From Lineus longissimus (taxonomy: Eukaryota; Nemertea; Pilidiophora; Heteronemertea; Lineidae): a stretch of DNA of 64,000 nucleotides. Below the pieces are notes generated by a model that made no database searches, had not been told where the DNA came from, and saw nothing but the letters and a program-made list of their open reading frames with translations. Position numbers and translations under genes: made by a program. The DNA lies in the NCBI RefSeq assembly GCF_910592395.1, contig NC_088311.1:16864501-16928500 (forward strand), read 5' to 3'. How positions within the stretch are numbered: the stretch's first letter is position 1; each line of letters opens with the position of its first letter. Positions 49,801 to 54,669 of this stretch are shown here, piece by piece.

Positions 49801-51064
49801 AACCGCGAGGGTCGACAGCCGAGGATTTGGCCAACATTTTGCTCCACAATGGCGGTTTTTGAGAGACAATCAGCAGTGAGGTATTACTATCTATTCTAAA
49901 ACATCTCAAATTAAACAACGAACAATTGTTTTTTGACTGCTTTCATAATTTGCACCAACCCAAGCGGTTTTCATGGTCGCTGAATTCAAAACGAGGCTTT
50001 GTTGGCGCATAGTGCATTTTACACTGTAAACTGCGGTTTCTTATAAATTTAGATGTTTTAGAATGTCTTATTATCTCGTGTCACCATTTGGTAATCAATC
50101 CTGCCTGATATGGGTAATGGCCGTCGGAGGACTATTTCTGTTGCATACGTTATCACCGTTTATCTATATGTATACCATGGAATAGCCACACCATGCTCGA
50201 CCTGTCCCTTCAAGAAGTTTCATTAATAGATCTGTTGGCTTTTCATACGATAATTGCTCCCAGCAGGACTATAAAAATCATTGAAGTCCAAAAAACCCCA
50301 CACAACACTAGCGAAAATCATCATTAGATCAGCTTTGTGTGACACCACATTTGAAGTCCATAATGACGAGCAGGGGCACATTATTCTCCTGGTCATCCCA
50401 AGCTCAGGTCGTTCTTCTTATGAATCCTTCCTTCCACGATTCTTACCTATGTTACAGTAAGGGCCTGTGAAGCGATCGTTACACTCAGATGGACACTGTC
50501 CTGTCTTGTCATCGCACTTTTCATCATTGGCACATTGGCATTGGTTGTTGCAGTTGGGGCCATAGCGCTTGTTGTGGCATTCTGATAGATGCACAAAGTT
50601 CAATAAATAAGAATTCTACAGTCTTTTTCAAACAACTTCATACTGGCATATACAGCTGCATAACTTTAGGGTTGTGATGCTGCTGACAAACATGACAAAG
50701 GTGTGATTTACCACGCTCGTTAGTCATTTTCTAGGTAACTCAGTCGAACGCTACAAGAACACATGCTGACAAAATTCCCAGAAGTATAGGAGCAGTGAGG
50801 GAGGAGCTAAAGTGATAAAAAGCCTGCATAGGGCTAGCTTTACGTGACCTTGCTGACACGAACCTCTATATTGGAAAGCCTGTACGCTCACTTCGCACAA
50901 TGTTAGAGAAGACGATGGTTCCATTCGTTGGATCTTCAGGCGTTTTCCAACAACAGGACCCGTCTTGTCACATTTAATTTCTTGTGCTCGACTAAACTGT
51001 ACTGTTCCAGTTTCATGATGGCAGATATTCTCATCTATCAAGATCTTAAAATTCGTCAGTTTGT
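16785..51064 (-). CDS. Receptor-type protein tyrosine phosphatase gene (FTP-EGF-FNIIIx3-TM-PTP-PTP), both PTP domains predicted inactive; 5' end incomplete
   Basis: Type I membrane receptors of this family dephosphorylate phosphotyrosine through D1. The exons encode, in order, the C-terminal part of a fucolectin-like (FTP) domain, one EGF module, three FNIII domains, a transmembrane helix, a juxtamembrane region, D1 and D2, ending at a TAA. Phases of all listed exons are mutually compatible (about 1050 codons) once one small linker exon is allowed near 34 kb. D1 keeps NRYKN, DYINASYI and WPDHDVP, but its P-loop reads VQSSAGVGRTG where active enzymes have HCSAGxGRTG. D2 keeps WPD, but its loop is VQCLDGASQSG, without the CX5R arginine. 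Extracellular modules are flanked by phase-1 introns, which is usual for shuffled domains. Signal peptide and first exons were not found. Introns are inflated by transposons. Confidence 0.9.
17295..17430 (-). CDS. RPTP exon: D2 catalytic loop
   Basis: A 136-nt exon, phase 2 to 0. DGASQSGVFCAAHSVIEKVK then QEVDVFQYLRLLRSHRPQLV. Joined to the previous exon the loop is QCLDGASQSG, so the CX5R arginine is Gln. Confidence 0.93.
17792..17955 (-). CDS. RPTP exon: D2 WPD loop
   Basis: A 164-nt exon, phase 0 to 2. VRHFQLQNWPDGQATPAS keeps WPD. It ends ILVQC plus a split Leu codon, cut by the GTAGGT donor. Confidence 0.9.
18106..18300. mobile_element. MITE, 195 bp
   Basis: The terminal inverted repeats begin TGTGACCCGTCA and continue CACAGCAAAACCAGG on both sides, with a short extra GA in the left arm. 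The interior is non-coding. Target-site duplication is not clear. Confidence 0.75.
18657..18800 (-). CDS. RPTP exon: D2, YWP region
   Basis: A 144-nt exon, phase 0-0. VYWPQETEQMEYHPLIVDCL followed by NTDITVRNIRISK. The acceptor ATATCAG is chosen over the inner TTCCACAG because only it fits the phase of the preceding exon. Confidence 0.85.
19208..19342 (-). CDS. RPTP exon: D2 core
   Basis: A 135-nt exon, phase 0-0. YIITQMPLPETMKDIWRIVH and ISTIVMMNM match the conserved D2 region. Confidence 0.93.
19776..19849 (-). CDS. RPTP exon: D2, ASRVVL and DYVNAVYAT
   Basis: A 74-nt exon, phase 1 to 0. GASRVVLSTPIDGWNDYVNA is the D2 equivalent of the HSRV and DYINA motifs. Confidence 0.9.
20642..20729 (-). 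CDS. RPTP exon: D2 start
   Basis: An 88-nt exon, phase 0 to 1. AISPSEQALANMSKNRKQDI gives the KNR motif that opens D2. Confidence 0.9.
21318..21500 (-). repeat. Tandem duplication of exon end plus donor, about 91-bp unit x2
   Basis: The end of the D1-D2 linker exon and its donor (CAATACTCG|GTTAGTACC) recur 91 bp downstream as CAGTACTCG|GTTGGTACC, followed by the same TTCTTTC tract. Confidence 0.85.
21464..21613 (-). CDS. RPTP exon: end of D1 and D1-D2 linker
   Basis: A 150-nt exon, phase 0-0. GQYTHIHDAILEYFKIG is the last D1 helix. The linker follows, ending LQNQYS at a GTTAGT donor. The 3' end of this exon is also duplicated downstream. Confidence 0.88.
21886..22560 (-). repeat. Degenerate tandem array of exon 3' end plus splice donor
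   Basis: About ten units of 50-70 bp follow the D1 Q-loop exon inside its intron. Each unit copies the last part of the exon (GAACATGGTACAGAACCTG), the donor (GTAAGTCAACATCT) and some intron. Donor-like sites lie near 22,523, 22,470, 22,414, 22,353, 22,283, 22,258, 22,191, 22,119, 22,065 and 22,013. Confidence 0.85.
22589..22724 (-). CDS. RPTP exon: D1 P-loop remainder and Q-loop
   Basis: A 136-nt exon, phase 2 to 0. SAGVGRTGAFIAIDYLIRQG keeps the Arg of CX5R. REQRPNMVQNL holds the Q-loop. Its 3' end and donor are tandemly amplified in the next intron. Confidence 0.93.
23037..23185 (-). CDS. RPTP exon: D1 WPD loop and altered catalytic loop start
   Basis: A 149-nt exon, phase 0 to 2. VRIVKYFNFTAWPDHDVPK has an intact WPD loop. 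The exon ends KVPILVQS, where active enzymes have PIVVHC. The codons CAA AGC replace the expected His and Cys codons. The donor is AGCAG|GTAAGT. Confidence 0.93.
23790..24400 (+). repeat. Interspersed repeat with degenerate internal repeats
   Basis: AATATTTTGTCGTTTAGAAG, AATATTTTGTCGTTCAGAAG and a third weaker version recur about 300 bp apart, each followed by a GCCCCCTA-type segment. GGCGAGCGGCGAGCGGCGAG is a short local tandem. No coding content. Confidence 0.55.
24448..24567 (-). CDS. RPTP exon: D1, KCxxYWP region
   Basis: A 120-nt exon, phase 0-0. KKCEQYWPSKGKNTYGPFTV and EYKFTDYVNRILKVTL. The chosen donor is TTG|GTACGC. A weaker alternative, AAG|GTCACA, would drop three codons. Confidence 0.85.
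24690..24835 (+). repeat. Minisatellite, about 15-bp unit (GCCTATTCCTGTTTC)
   Basis: About nine imperfect units are present. The same motif occurs in reverse orientation at 25,305-25,353, so the two arrays face each other. Confidence 0.9.
25305..25353 (-). repeat. Inverse copy of the GCCTATTCCTGTTTC minisatellite
   Basis: Three to four units read TAGGCGAAACAGGAA on the plus strand. Confidence 0.85.
25361..25684. mobile_element. Foldback element, 324 bp
   Basis: About 110-bp inverted arms begin CCAATAAGATCC at 25,361 and end GGATCTTATTGG at 25,684, with a short central loop. The arms include CCCGACAATACCCGATTT and its inverse. It is probably a MITE. No target-site duplication was resolved. 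Confidence 0.8.
25800..25846 (+). repeat. (GAC)n microsatellite
   Basis: An uninterrupted GAC/ACG trinucleotide run directly abuts the 15-bp minisatellite. Confidence 0.95.
25847..26248 (+). repeat. Minisatellite ACTAATGATAATAAC, about 27 units
   Basis: The units are perfect except for one ACTAATGTTAATAAC near 26,176. Because 15 is a multiple of three, long spurious open frames (LMIIT repeats) appear on both strands. Confidence 0.97.
26249..26290 (+). repeat. (AAT)n microsatellite
   Basis: AAT-rich run following the minisatellite. A second AAT run lies at 27,279-27,303. Confidence 0.85.
26704..27278 (-). repeat. Dispersed repeat family X, copy 1
   Basis: This stretch matches 34,685-35,200 in inverted orientation, with indels. 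Shared blocks include CATTATACCCGTGGCGCAGG, CCTTTTTATACGGAGAAG and ATACATCAAGTATTGAAAGC. In this copy one terminus reads GGGTATAATGCTAG next to an AAT run. It is non-coding and unclassified. Confidence 0.7.
27440..28679. mobile_element. MULE-like DNA transposon M1, copy 1 (1240 bp, non-autonomous)
   Basis: The terminal inverted repeats are CAAGGAGGATACCGCGGTGA plus CGTCAC. A perfect 9-bp target-site duplication, GGTGCTGGT, lies at 27,431-27,439 and 28,680-28,688. A 9-bp duplication is characteristic of Mutator-like elements. There is no transposase. The interior holds a LINE 3' fragment in antisense. Copy 2 lies at 32,877-33,819. Confidence 0.9.
27886..28274 (-). pseudogene. LINE reverse transcriptase C-terminal fragment and 3' tail
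   Basis: On the minus strand the frame gives PYVPTRPLRSGS, GGRAFEILAPQMWNTL and TSLATFKSSLKTFLF, the C-terminal end common to CR1/L2-type LINE polyproteins. After the frame comes GGCGCTATAGAAATGCTAAT and a (TCTA)n tail at 27,886-27,902. It lies inside M1 copy 1. Confidence 0.8.
29156..29253 (-). CDS. RPTP exon: D1, GPLPxSxxxxWRMIWE region
   Basis: A 98-nt exon, phase 1 to 0. GPLPKSITATWRMIWQE and CDTIVMLTKTIEK match the conserved PTP core. Confidence 0.93.
29773..29809 (-). CDS. RPTP exon: D1, short 37-nt exon
   Basis: GYDKEKAYIASQ matches the Y.....YIA.QGP motif. TTTGCAG acceptor, GTAAGA donor, phase 0 to 1. Confidence 0.9.
30132..30205 (-). CDS. RPTP exon: D1, DHSRV and DYINASYI
   Basis: A 74-nt exon, phase 1 to 0, with DHSRVTLQPI and DYINASYIH. 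Both are hallmark PTP motifs. Confidence 0.93.
31293..31380 (-). CDS. RPTP exon: D1 start (KNRY loop)
   Basis: An 88-nt exon, phase 0 to 1. ELPVDVVRSTKEAKKPGNNA leads into LNRYKN, the phosphotyrosine-recognition loop region of PTP D1. Confidence 0.92.
32298..32648. mobile_element. MULE-like MITE M2, 351 bp
   Basis: The inverted termini are GGCCATGTAGAATTAGCGGA followed by GAGCGGATTCTG. The right arm has one extra 9-bp repeat unit. A perfect 9-bp duplication, TGGTATAAA, lies at 32,289-32,297 and 32,649-32,657. The termini resemble those of the 4.8 kb element at 57,195-62,010. Confidence 0.9.
32727..32869 (-). CDS. RPTP exon: cytoplasmic juxtamembrane region
   Basis: A 143-nt exon, phase 1 to 0. 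YSNLQGRTVTISDLAPYVK and VEFKDEFG match the segment just before D1. Its 3' splice site GTTTCAG|TG lies inside the target-site duplication of a transposon inserted at 32,877. Confidence 0.85.
32877..33819. mobile_element. MULE-like DNA transposon M1, copy 2 (943 bp), inserted on an RPTP splice acceptor
   Basis: It has the same terminal repeats as copy 1. The 9-bp duplication CACTGAAAC lies at 32,868-32,876 and 33,820-33,828. On the minus strand it reads GTTTCAGTG, which contains the acceptor AG of the RPTP juxtamembrane exon. Compared with copy 1 it lacks about 300 bp of the internal LINE fragment. Confidence 0.92.
34353..34366 (-). CDS. Candidate 14-nt micro-exon linking TM and juxtamembrane exons
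   Basis: The TM exon ends in phase 2 and the juxtamembrane exon starts in phase 1, so direct joining would create an early stop. This 14-nt segment lies between TTTTAG and GTAAGG and restores the frame (SGSDY). A 101-nt open segment at 33,962-34,062 has the same phases and is the rival candidate. Neither is confirmed. Confidence 0.35.
34507..34597 (-). CDS. RPTP exon: transmembrane helix
   Basis: A 91-nt exon, phase 1 to 2. It encodes ETNVGLVAGLVIVMLIVLAA followed by IIIPVVIIV, one long hydrophobic segment. The donor is AAG|GTAGGT. An alternative donor three codon positions earlier (ATT|GTAAGG) would change the phase. Confidence 0.85.
34685..35340 (+). repeat. Dispersed repeat family X, copy 2
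   Basis: This is the plus-orientation copy of the 26,704-27,278 repeat. It contains an extra segment around 34,950-35,020 and extends further right, to about 35,340. Confidence 0.65.
35341..36599 (-). other. RPTP intron, no further feature
   Basis: This is 1.26 kb without supported exons or recognisable repeats. Confidence 0.4.
36600..36675 (-). CDS. RPTP exon: FNIII domain 3, last strand
   Basis: A 76-nt exon, phase 0 to 1. ARAFTSYGGGEWTEVMSV is the G-strand region of an FNIII domain. The acceptor is TTTCAG and the donor is the strong GTAAGTA. Confidence 0.85.
36776..37145 (+). repeat. TGACCT-rich interspersed repeat
   Basis: About ten imperfect ACCTTGACCTTT / TGACCTCG motifs are separated by two longer related blocks (GTTTGGTGGCAATTTGCCCG and GTTTGTTGGCAGTAAGTCCA). 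It looks like a degenerate tandem within a dispersed repeat and is non-coding. Confidence 0.6.
37371..37790 (-). repeat. BEL/Pao 3' LTR (420 bp)
   Basis: It reads TGTTCGGGTTAGG...CCAGAACA on the plus strand. No difference from the other LTR was found by eye. Confidence 0.96.
37791..38208 (-). other. BEL/Pao 3' untranslated segment and polypurine tract
   Basis: This is 418 bp between the polyprotein stop and the 3' LTR. The purine run next to the LTR is the likely plus-strand primer. Confidence 0.6.
38209..45360 (-). CDS. BEL/Pao Gag-Pol polyprotein, 2383 aa, intact
   Basis: The N-terminal 290 residues are charged and partly coiled-coil-like. About 290-640 is a Pro/Gly repeat region with many GDG units. 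A Gag-like DUF1759 segment starts near 693 (LPPVSIPKFDGSPINW). Cys-His knuckles lie at about 960-1020 (CSLCKVEQHPLHKC and CYNCLKPHRVKNC). Aspartic protease is near 1076 (ALLDSASEITVI), reverse transcriptase about 1340-1560 with YMDD near 1491, and RNase H near 1667 (FSDSSEMAFG). The integrase zinc domain is near 2001 (HCGREQL...CITCRR), the integrase core about 2060-2250 (GIDYFGP, SDNGTNFVGA), and the C-terminal DUF5641-type segment carries WTLARVIQVYPGDDG. Order and motifs identify BEL/Pao. No envelope gene is present. Confidence 0.96.
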   Translation of the reverse strand: MDRPRREHRRRPAYLDAYECDETGSYLPPSSTDRCLRSQVELQGLKEKLVRNAHKAEQIISLWGSRTLLRQIEERIKDTVLKMDSIADDIKLAKDSEFFMKIQSWQNQVQGYAEDILDNITQHLDTRSGEDPSEKRTSIQSDLLSSSRVLDWIVSTARKPEKNVGEIEVKVEKPESSQIDQSRRSEGSCSHITSDCDRKLEIEEESEDDLESEESEAESGLTEEDSKLPEDVDTEKGEKPDIPPDAGKVEDATEGCEGSVIKSEPDRTHTPAMLPSVSEDPTPGTSSTVLTRIGDSKPVVSSFVAKTGDSRSAMSLVATKSGNGKPAVTSFVTKPGDGVTPATFPPGDGLTSGMLRKTAFLPRKTAQLDPKFSNLYLQPAPPPPDLSLSSAGRRSPSRFQPGDGGLSRMSPLVKPGDGMKPRIPPPRLQSSGDGITQDVKPGMPPPGFMPHGDGATQGVKPEVLPPGDGVTRDVKPGVPGCLTSGDGTTQNGSKTVMQPPPGFMPHGDGATQGVKPGVPRYRCPTSGDGATQHGVKTAMQQPPGFMPLGDGVKPGVPRYGCPTSGDGAMYMYGVPPVMQPPPGYQTSGDGAMYMYGVPPGWLPPGVDWTQGVLPTGVTPTGDGGTTGITSYGDGVHKISTGITPEFTPSSQSKDAVDGWISGLEIGKETKLDAGDASDGTMSSLLQSIVRLNSEKDLPPVSIPKFDGSPINWPKFIELFYAQVHTKPGLSDNRRMDLLISHLEGEAKRFIQGISHSGRYYAQALKELQAQFGHRHKVASAYLEKITNGPVLQSANASSLRNLYTGVRDCISTLTSLGYLSDITGTDVLMRVARRIPGDRITHWNRYITKVSQQRQPNLIDFKDWLGQCVAAEYNPYAIRRRDNKDKTNTQVSGKEKVVLKTSTTESAVRTTSQPKKSGQGDQRLEPAGSNSGTTSTPAAGERRSDPSDKKTQKLCSLCKVEQHPLHKCNVFTKKSVADRRKDAKQLNVCYNCLKPHRVKNCKSTVRCQVDGCGRKHHTMLHIPPEGTNDSPAEKTVNTTILTSSKGDWRDRGRDLQTCFPLVPVIVSKNGITVRTVALLDSASEITVIQSSLAEQLNLKGRSVPLTLKTLGPDVTKTSRIVSFQVKSVDDPDAKPLSVVDARILDIASFETPPQKIQPEWEHLSHLPLRDIDASDVKLLIGANVPEAHITNEVVIGNKHQPYGTRSQLGWSIIGLTEKSKVDRVSKKILCTLKKDDQLLESVERFWNTESFGTTCSESEPMSLQDRAAAKQLKEKTSLLENGHYEVPMLWKSDELTLPNNFAVAMRRYNSLERRLHRDPECKRMYMKTMEGYISKGHAVKLTQEEKAKSSERTWYIPHHGVTNPNKPGKVRVVFDAASEFQGQSLNDSLLTGPDLLNNLFGVLQRFRLYRVAVVGDIEGMFHQVYVPRSDADSLRFLWKEDPTSPGPPDTWMMVVHIFGSKDSPTCCNYALRRTAEDNINAFSKMVIQAYLKDYYMDDLVSSIQSVTVAMSFVDEVIELGKRGGWRVHKFISNSKEVMQHIPETERAIQPPGPIEFGRVQRALGVGWDVGEDYFVFGAEVKSKGSTKRQVLSTASSIFDPCGYLAPFTVRAKCLIQEIWRRNITWDEQIPADLLKQWTAWLTELPKIRLLKIPRHHPEFSTDAKNVMLLIFSDSSEMAFGCSAFLRYTLEGGRIVCSFLAAKTRVAPIKPQLSIPRLELQGAVLAVRLAETLMRELQPINITRRIFWTDSTTVLAYIRNESKRFKPFIGNRVAEIREFTQFEEWRYIPTAQNPADYCSRGMKADDLTMEHAWFTGPTFLSKDEQDWPEQVIPNSQLKPDDPEVRKAATASVLLIGEKSEKFIYRYEFEIASLVKVDYFSTWRGLVRRTAWILRAYRNFASKLPRLGVKAITSSEITAEEWEDAEHLWIQHTQREAYPEAWRELKENGMLSPKHPLSPLQPFHDGIHLRVGGRLRKADINQEAKHQLLLPRNRLTKLLLQDIHSSQAHCGREQLIAETRQKYWPVQGRTTARSVIKDCITCRRKRLKPVQPKMADLPTCRLNAAAGAFYHTGIDYFGPIVVTQRRSSVKRWGCLFTCMSVRAVHLELADSLSTDDFLLCLHRFIGMRSQPRRIFSDNGTNFVGANTELRRCLQQLDHDKILQYVTPLKIEWYFNPPTHFGGAWERLVRSVKKALSTVIANVQVSEAVLRTALVEVQAIVNNRPLTYASEDVNDFEALTPNHFIFGRAAEGLSPCRDDDRDINSRQRWKRVQVVANRVNQRWLKEYLPTLTLRSKWRRDGEIVAAGDLVTLVDDKLPRGSWTLARVIQVYPGDDGIIRTVKVKTADGTYVRPANKVCILEESARTESKWPENLGKKALYLRAKFW
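45361..46591 (-). other. BEL/Pao 5' leader
   Basis: This is about 1.2 kb between the 5' LTR and the polyprotein start codon. It has no ORF of note. Confidence 0.6.
46592..47011 (-). repeat. BEL/Pao 5' LTR (420 bp)
   Basis: Same length and, by eye, the same sequence as the 37,371-37,790 LTR. The promoter is expected here by family, but no TATA element was assigned. Confidence 0.96.
47394..47608 (-). CDS. RPTP exon: FNIII domain 3, first part
   Basis: A 215-nt exon, phase 1 to 0. PSVPTIVKIGG, SVSIKITQPDQPYGVIQKYD and LTFNNLKLNTTYNFK fit the FNIII fold. The next exon lies 10.7 kb away because a BEL/Pao element sits in the intron. Confidence 0.85.
48209..48419 (-). CDS. RPTP exon: FNIII domain 2, second part
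   Basis: A 211-nt exon, phase 0 to 1. KDFHVYARKTT and LHNLTAFTEYDIKAAVTSP give the FNIII C, E, F and G strands. The acceptor is TTTCAG and the donor is GTAACT. Confidence 0.85.
48696..48787 (-). CDS. RPTP exon: FNIII domain 2, first part
   Basis: A 92-nt exon, phase 1 to 0, encoding GSPMITQSDSVVGGG and NRVSLTIHAQ. The donor is CACAG|GTAGAA. It joins in frame to the next exon. Confidence 0.75.
49218..49532 (-). CDS. RPTP exon: FNIII domain 1
   Basis: A 315-nt exon, phase 1-1. It shows the FNIII pattern APAITKDG...ISVRW...FDRFVLRYM...VTGLNPSTVYSFHVQLIY. The whole domain lies in one exon. Confidence 0.88.
50447..50581 (-). CDS. RPTP exon: EGF-like module
   Basis: A 135-nt exon, phase 1-1, with acceptor CTATCAG and donor GTAAGA. 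It has eight cysteines in the pattern CHNKRYGPNCNNQCQC, then CDDKTGQCPSEC and FTGPYC, as in MEGF/Tie-type EGF repeats. Confidence 0.9.
   Translation of the reverse strand, partial: NATTSAMAPTATTNANVPMMKSAMTRQDSVHLSVTIASQALTVT
50864..51064 (-). CDS. RPTP exon: C-terminal half of fucolectin/tachylectin-4 (FTP)-like domain
   Basis: A CATTGCAG acceptor and a phase 1-1 exon of 201 nt. The peptide has KLTNFKILIDENIC, then EIKCDKTGPVVGKRLKIQ and LTLCEVSVQAF. The C...GR(V)...LTLCEVxV pattern is the end of the FTP jelly-roll lectin fold. The N-terminal half of the domain was not located upstream. Confidence 0.75.
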
Positions 51065-53498
51065 CTGCAATGATGACAAAACACACATACTATTAAGAGA
51101 ATGCATTTTGACTAGCTTTATACAGGGCGAACCTTCAAAAGTATACATTTCATGGAAAACTAAAAGCAAATAGGAGGAGCTGCATGTACATACTTTTTTT
51201 AACACGTACATCACCGACTTATACAGTCACGGGTGACTGAGTGCCATTGTCTCGAAAACAGTAGGCAGATTTCAGAAATGGCCGAATGGATAAAAAACGC
51301 GCCACATTTTAGGATAAATAACTACAAAGATATCCACTCTAAGGCGATGTGGTGGTTGTTCTTTACATTATTCATTTGCTTAAGATAAGTTTGGTGATTT
51401 TAGATTTATGGCAAAATTTAAGTGATATGTCAAAATATCACAACAATACTCTCGTCTAGACATCATGATATCCCAAAAATTAGAGCACTCGCCACCACTG
51501 TATCTCAAAAGGCACCCCAGTCAATCCTAGTGAAAATTCATGCATTTCTTAATCCTCTCACAGTGTGTGTAAATGTTATTGAAATATTGTAATGGGTGTT
51601 GAAGTAATGTTAAATAAAAGAAGTGCAGGTCAGAACTTTAAAATCATTGCCTTGAGAGTCACATGCAAATTACACTATATTAAGTGATAATTTGCCCACC
51701 ATTCTGCTTGTTCATACGTCCATCTGCCTCTATACCGCATCCTGGCATAACCAGTGGTTCTCAATATACTCAACTTGTCGAAATTTTAAACAGGTTCATG
51801 TATATGACGTAGACTAAAAATAACCTGAAACTCAGGATGCTTATACCGAGCACCAACCGATGAAAATATTGTTTCAGATTACGGCGCGCTGTGTATCCAG
51901 CCGATATAGGATGATGTTAAAAATGCTCTGCCCATTTATTACCTGACTGAGTGGGTTCGTCTGCTCAACATTTAGAGGCCGCTGCAAGCTGTCCACAGTG
52001 GGCGGCATCTGACAGCATTATAGCGCAGAGGTTATGAAACACTCATGGGGCCCGCTCAGAAGGGAGCTAAAGTATATAATGTGTCGATGCGTTATAAGCC
52101 GCCTGTACACGCCAAACAGAGCCTTTCTCTGCTGCGACTCAACCGGCTCAGTCGCAGCAGAGTCTTTCATATTTATTTGAAAGACTCTGGTTGCAGCGAC
52201 ACAACCGGCCTATACGCTCTTGAAATTTAAGAGTGAGTCAAAACTAATCTGGTAATTGCTATTGCACCAACTTTGAAATTTGTTAAAATACATGGCGATT
52301 GTAGTAGTTGAAGTAACCAACTATAGTCCATCCTGACTCTCCTGTGTTTGCATCACAACTATCGAGCTCCACAAACCCATGACGGATTCCATCGATTTTC
52401 CTGTTTTCTCGGCACGCCCTCAGCGCGTGCCCCAATCACAGCGCTGATATGAAAACTTAAAGAGGGCAAAGGTCAACGCCGATCGCACGTTGTCCAACCT
52501 CGTCGCCTGTTTTGGCAACGGTCCAACTAATGCAATTGTTAGAGTATTATTAGAATCCGTTTAATTGAAGTAGTATTTAAAGAACTAGCATATACCCATG
52601 GAGCGGGCAAAGTTGAAATGTAATATACATTAGTTAAATGGGCACGATGTGTTGAGCTACATTAAATTTCTAACGTTACTGAAGTTTTATTAAAGGTTAA
52701 ACACGAAATTAACTGCATTTAGGGACTTATTGCTGCTATCTACATGCAACCCCTAATAGATTGATTGGAGTACGCTATTTTGCACAATGCATTGAGACCA
52801 GTGACAGCAGGTCCTGTTCCAAATAAGGCCCTCACATATTAGGCATATCACCTACCCACTCCCGTACCCAATGCCACTGTCGGACCAAAGCCAGGCGCAT
52901 GAGAGATGCAGAACGCAATTCAAACTGACAACATCAGTCAGTAAAGAACAAATCAAAGAGCAAGCGCTGGCCACTGTACATATTTTGTCCATCCTGGCAT
53001 AACTGTTTATTGATACCCTGACTGCATGTTCCGGTAGGCCACTCTGCAGAATTTGCCTTATCACTCAGGTCAGTGTTTCTCGAATAGAACTAAAATAGAA
53101 CAGGCTAATCATTAATCTCCCTGCTAATACCCTGCACCATGGACCAGGTTGTATAGCACTACATACGTGCTGGAAGCTAATACTGATGTGGCAGGGAGAA
53201 TATGCGTGAAGTTTGTGTATGCTTTTGAGAATGAGCGGAGCTCTCCAGTCGACGTGCTCTCCGAAAAATTGTTATTTATTCTAAAACCACGAAGATATTC
53301 GACGTATGACACCCTCAGTGACACTCTTACGTATGATCCAGACCTACGAAGCCAAAGGTTGCAAGAATTCGACGCATTTCCAAGGCCCAATTTTGAAACA
53401 AAAATTACCTCCTAAATAGCGGCCACAACGCGCATTATAGTATAGATTACTATGTTGATGATTAAAACCTAATTTGACAGTCGGTGCAATAGCAACTA
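51065..53498 (-). other. Probable RPTP intron; missing FTP exons not found
   Basis: No exon with acceptable motifs was recognised. A stem-loop-forming sequence (CTGCTGCGACT and inverse) lies at 52,118-52,170. The N-terminal half of the FTP domain would be expected here. Confidence 0.4.
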
Positions 53499-54075
53499 CC
53501 AGATAAGTACGGTATAATAGATTACTGTAAAATAGTTTTTTTTACAAATTTATTTTAAGAGTGTATACTAACTAGTACCCTGGCTAACAATGTCCTTTGG
53601 TGTCACTGTTCAAAAACTACTGGGCCGATTTCTACAAAGTTTGTTTTTCTTATCTCCAATTTCGGGAACCAAGAGGATGTTCATATTTCATTAACCATGG
53701 TTACGAAACTTTTTTGGGTATTTATTCGGGTACATTGACGTGGTGCATGGCTTTTGACATTTTCTCCTCCGTACTGCTTATTTCTGGATGAATTTTGCTG
53801 AAATGCTCAAGTAAACTTTTTTTGTTGCAGATTAAGTTTCTCTAACCTGGAATTTGTGTTTGAACCCGATATTAGATTTTTTAAAAAACAACTTTGAAGA
53901 AATCGGCCCACGAGTTTTGCACAACGACCTAAAATGGACAGCGACATTTACTTCTGAAAAAAGCCTATACATGTAGTACATGTACCAGATAAGTACGGTA
54001 TAATAGATTACTGTAAAATAGTTTTTTTTACAAATTTATTTTAAGAGTGTATACTAGTACCCTGGCTAACAATGT
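53499..54075 (+). repeat. Direct repeats of about 95 bp bracketing a 388-bp segment
   Basis: CCAGATAAGTACGGTATAAT and the following ~90 bp occur at 53,499-53,593 and 53,982-54,075. The bracketed segment resembles the repeat at 30,370-30,620 (GGGTTATT and TGTACATTGACG blocks). This suggests an insertion with flanking duplication, or an unequal exchange product. Confidence 0.7.
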
Positions 54076-54141
54076 CAAAAAGTGTTCTAATATCGACTGA
54101 TAAGATTTCCAGCACCACGCCCTTATACGGGCGTTACTTAC

Positions 54142-54372
54142 TTTTACAGGATGGAATAAAGCAGTTATCATAGTGAGATGTGTGTGTGGCTGTAATATAG
54201 CACCAAGGTCCAAGGGTGGCATTGTCTGGGTTCCGACAGTAATTGTAGGAGTCAGCCGGCGTATAGTAGCCATTGTATACAAGCCAATCCGCACAGGTGA
54301 AACCCATCAACGTCTTGTTCTGTGTTCCCCTGTATTCTGCACCTATCGTAGTATTCTTGCACTCACTTTCAG
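54142..54372 (-). CDS. Kringle-domain exon, probably upstream exon of the RPTP gene
   Basis: A 231-nt exon, phase 1-1, acceptor TTTTTAAG and donor A|GTAAGT. It encodes a complete kringle with six cysteines: ECKNTTIGAEYRG, FTCADWL, NYCRNPDN, GPWCYITATHTSHYDNCFIP and SC. The strand and phase match the RPTP extracellular exons, whose nearest member is 3.1 kb downstream. No other gene intervenes. Membership in the RPTP transcript is inferred. A separate kringle gene is the alternative. Confidence 0.8.
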
Positions 54373-54669
54373 CTTAAAAAGTTCAAAATGAAATCAATAT
54401 CAAATCAATTGAGAAATCTGTAGAATCTGTAATCATCAGCAACACCTGCTTGGTTGTAATGTAGATGACGTCATCAAATATTGGAATTGCAGTTTTGTAA
54501 CAGCAAGAAGTGAGGTTTCTGTCTAATAGTTAGGCAGCATGCCCTACTTTTTCTCAGAATTTCAAAATAAAGGATTCAGTTAACAATTGTCACAAACAGA
54601 ACATTATTAAATCAAAAAAGTCCCGTCTGCTTGGACCGATTTCTTTTTAGGCACTGCACTACACTGCCA

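Noticed and set aside
51945-52012. Possible exon MPPTVDSLQRPLNVEQTNPL before a good GTAATA donor
   Set aside because: It is phase 0-0, incompatible with the phase-1 extracellular exons, and only weakly resembles the start of an FTP domain.
53124-53390. 88-codon minus frame that looked like an extracellular domain
   Set aside because: No cysteine pattern, no matching splice sites and an equally long frame on the other strand.
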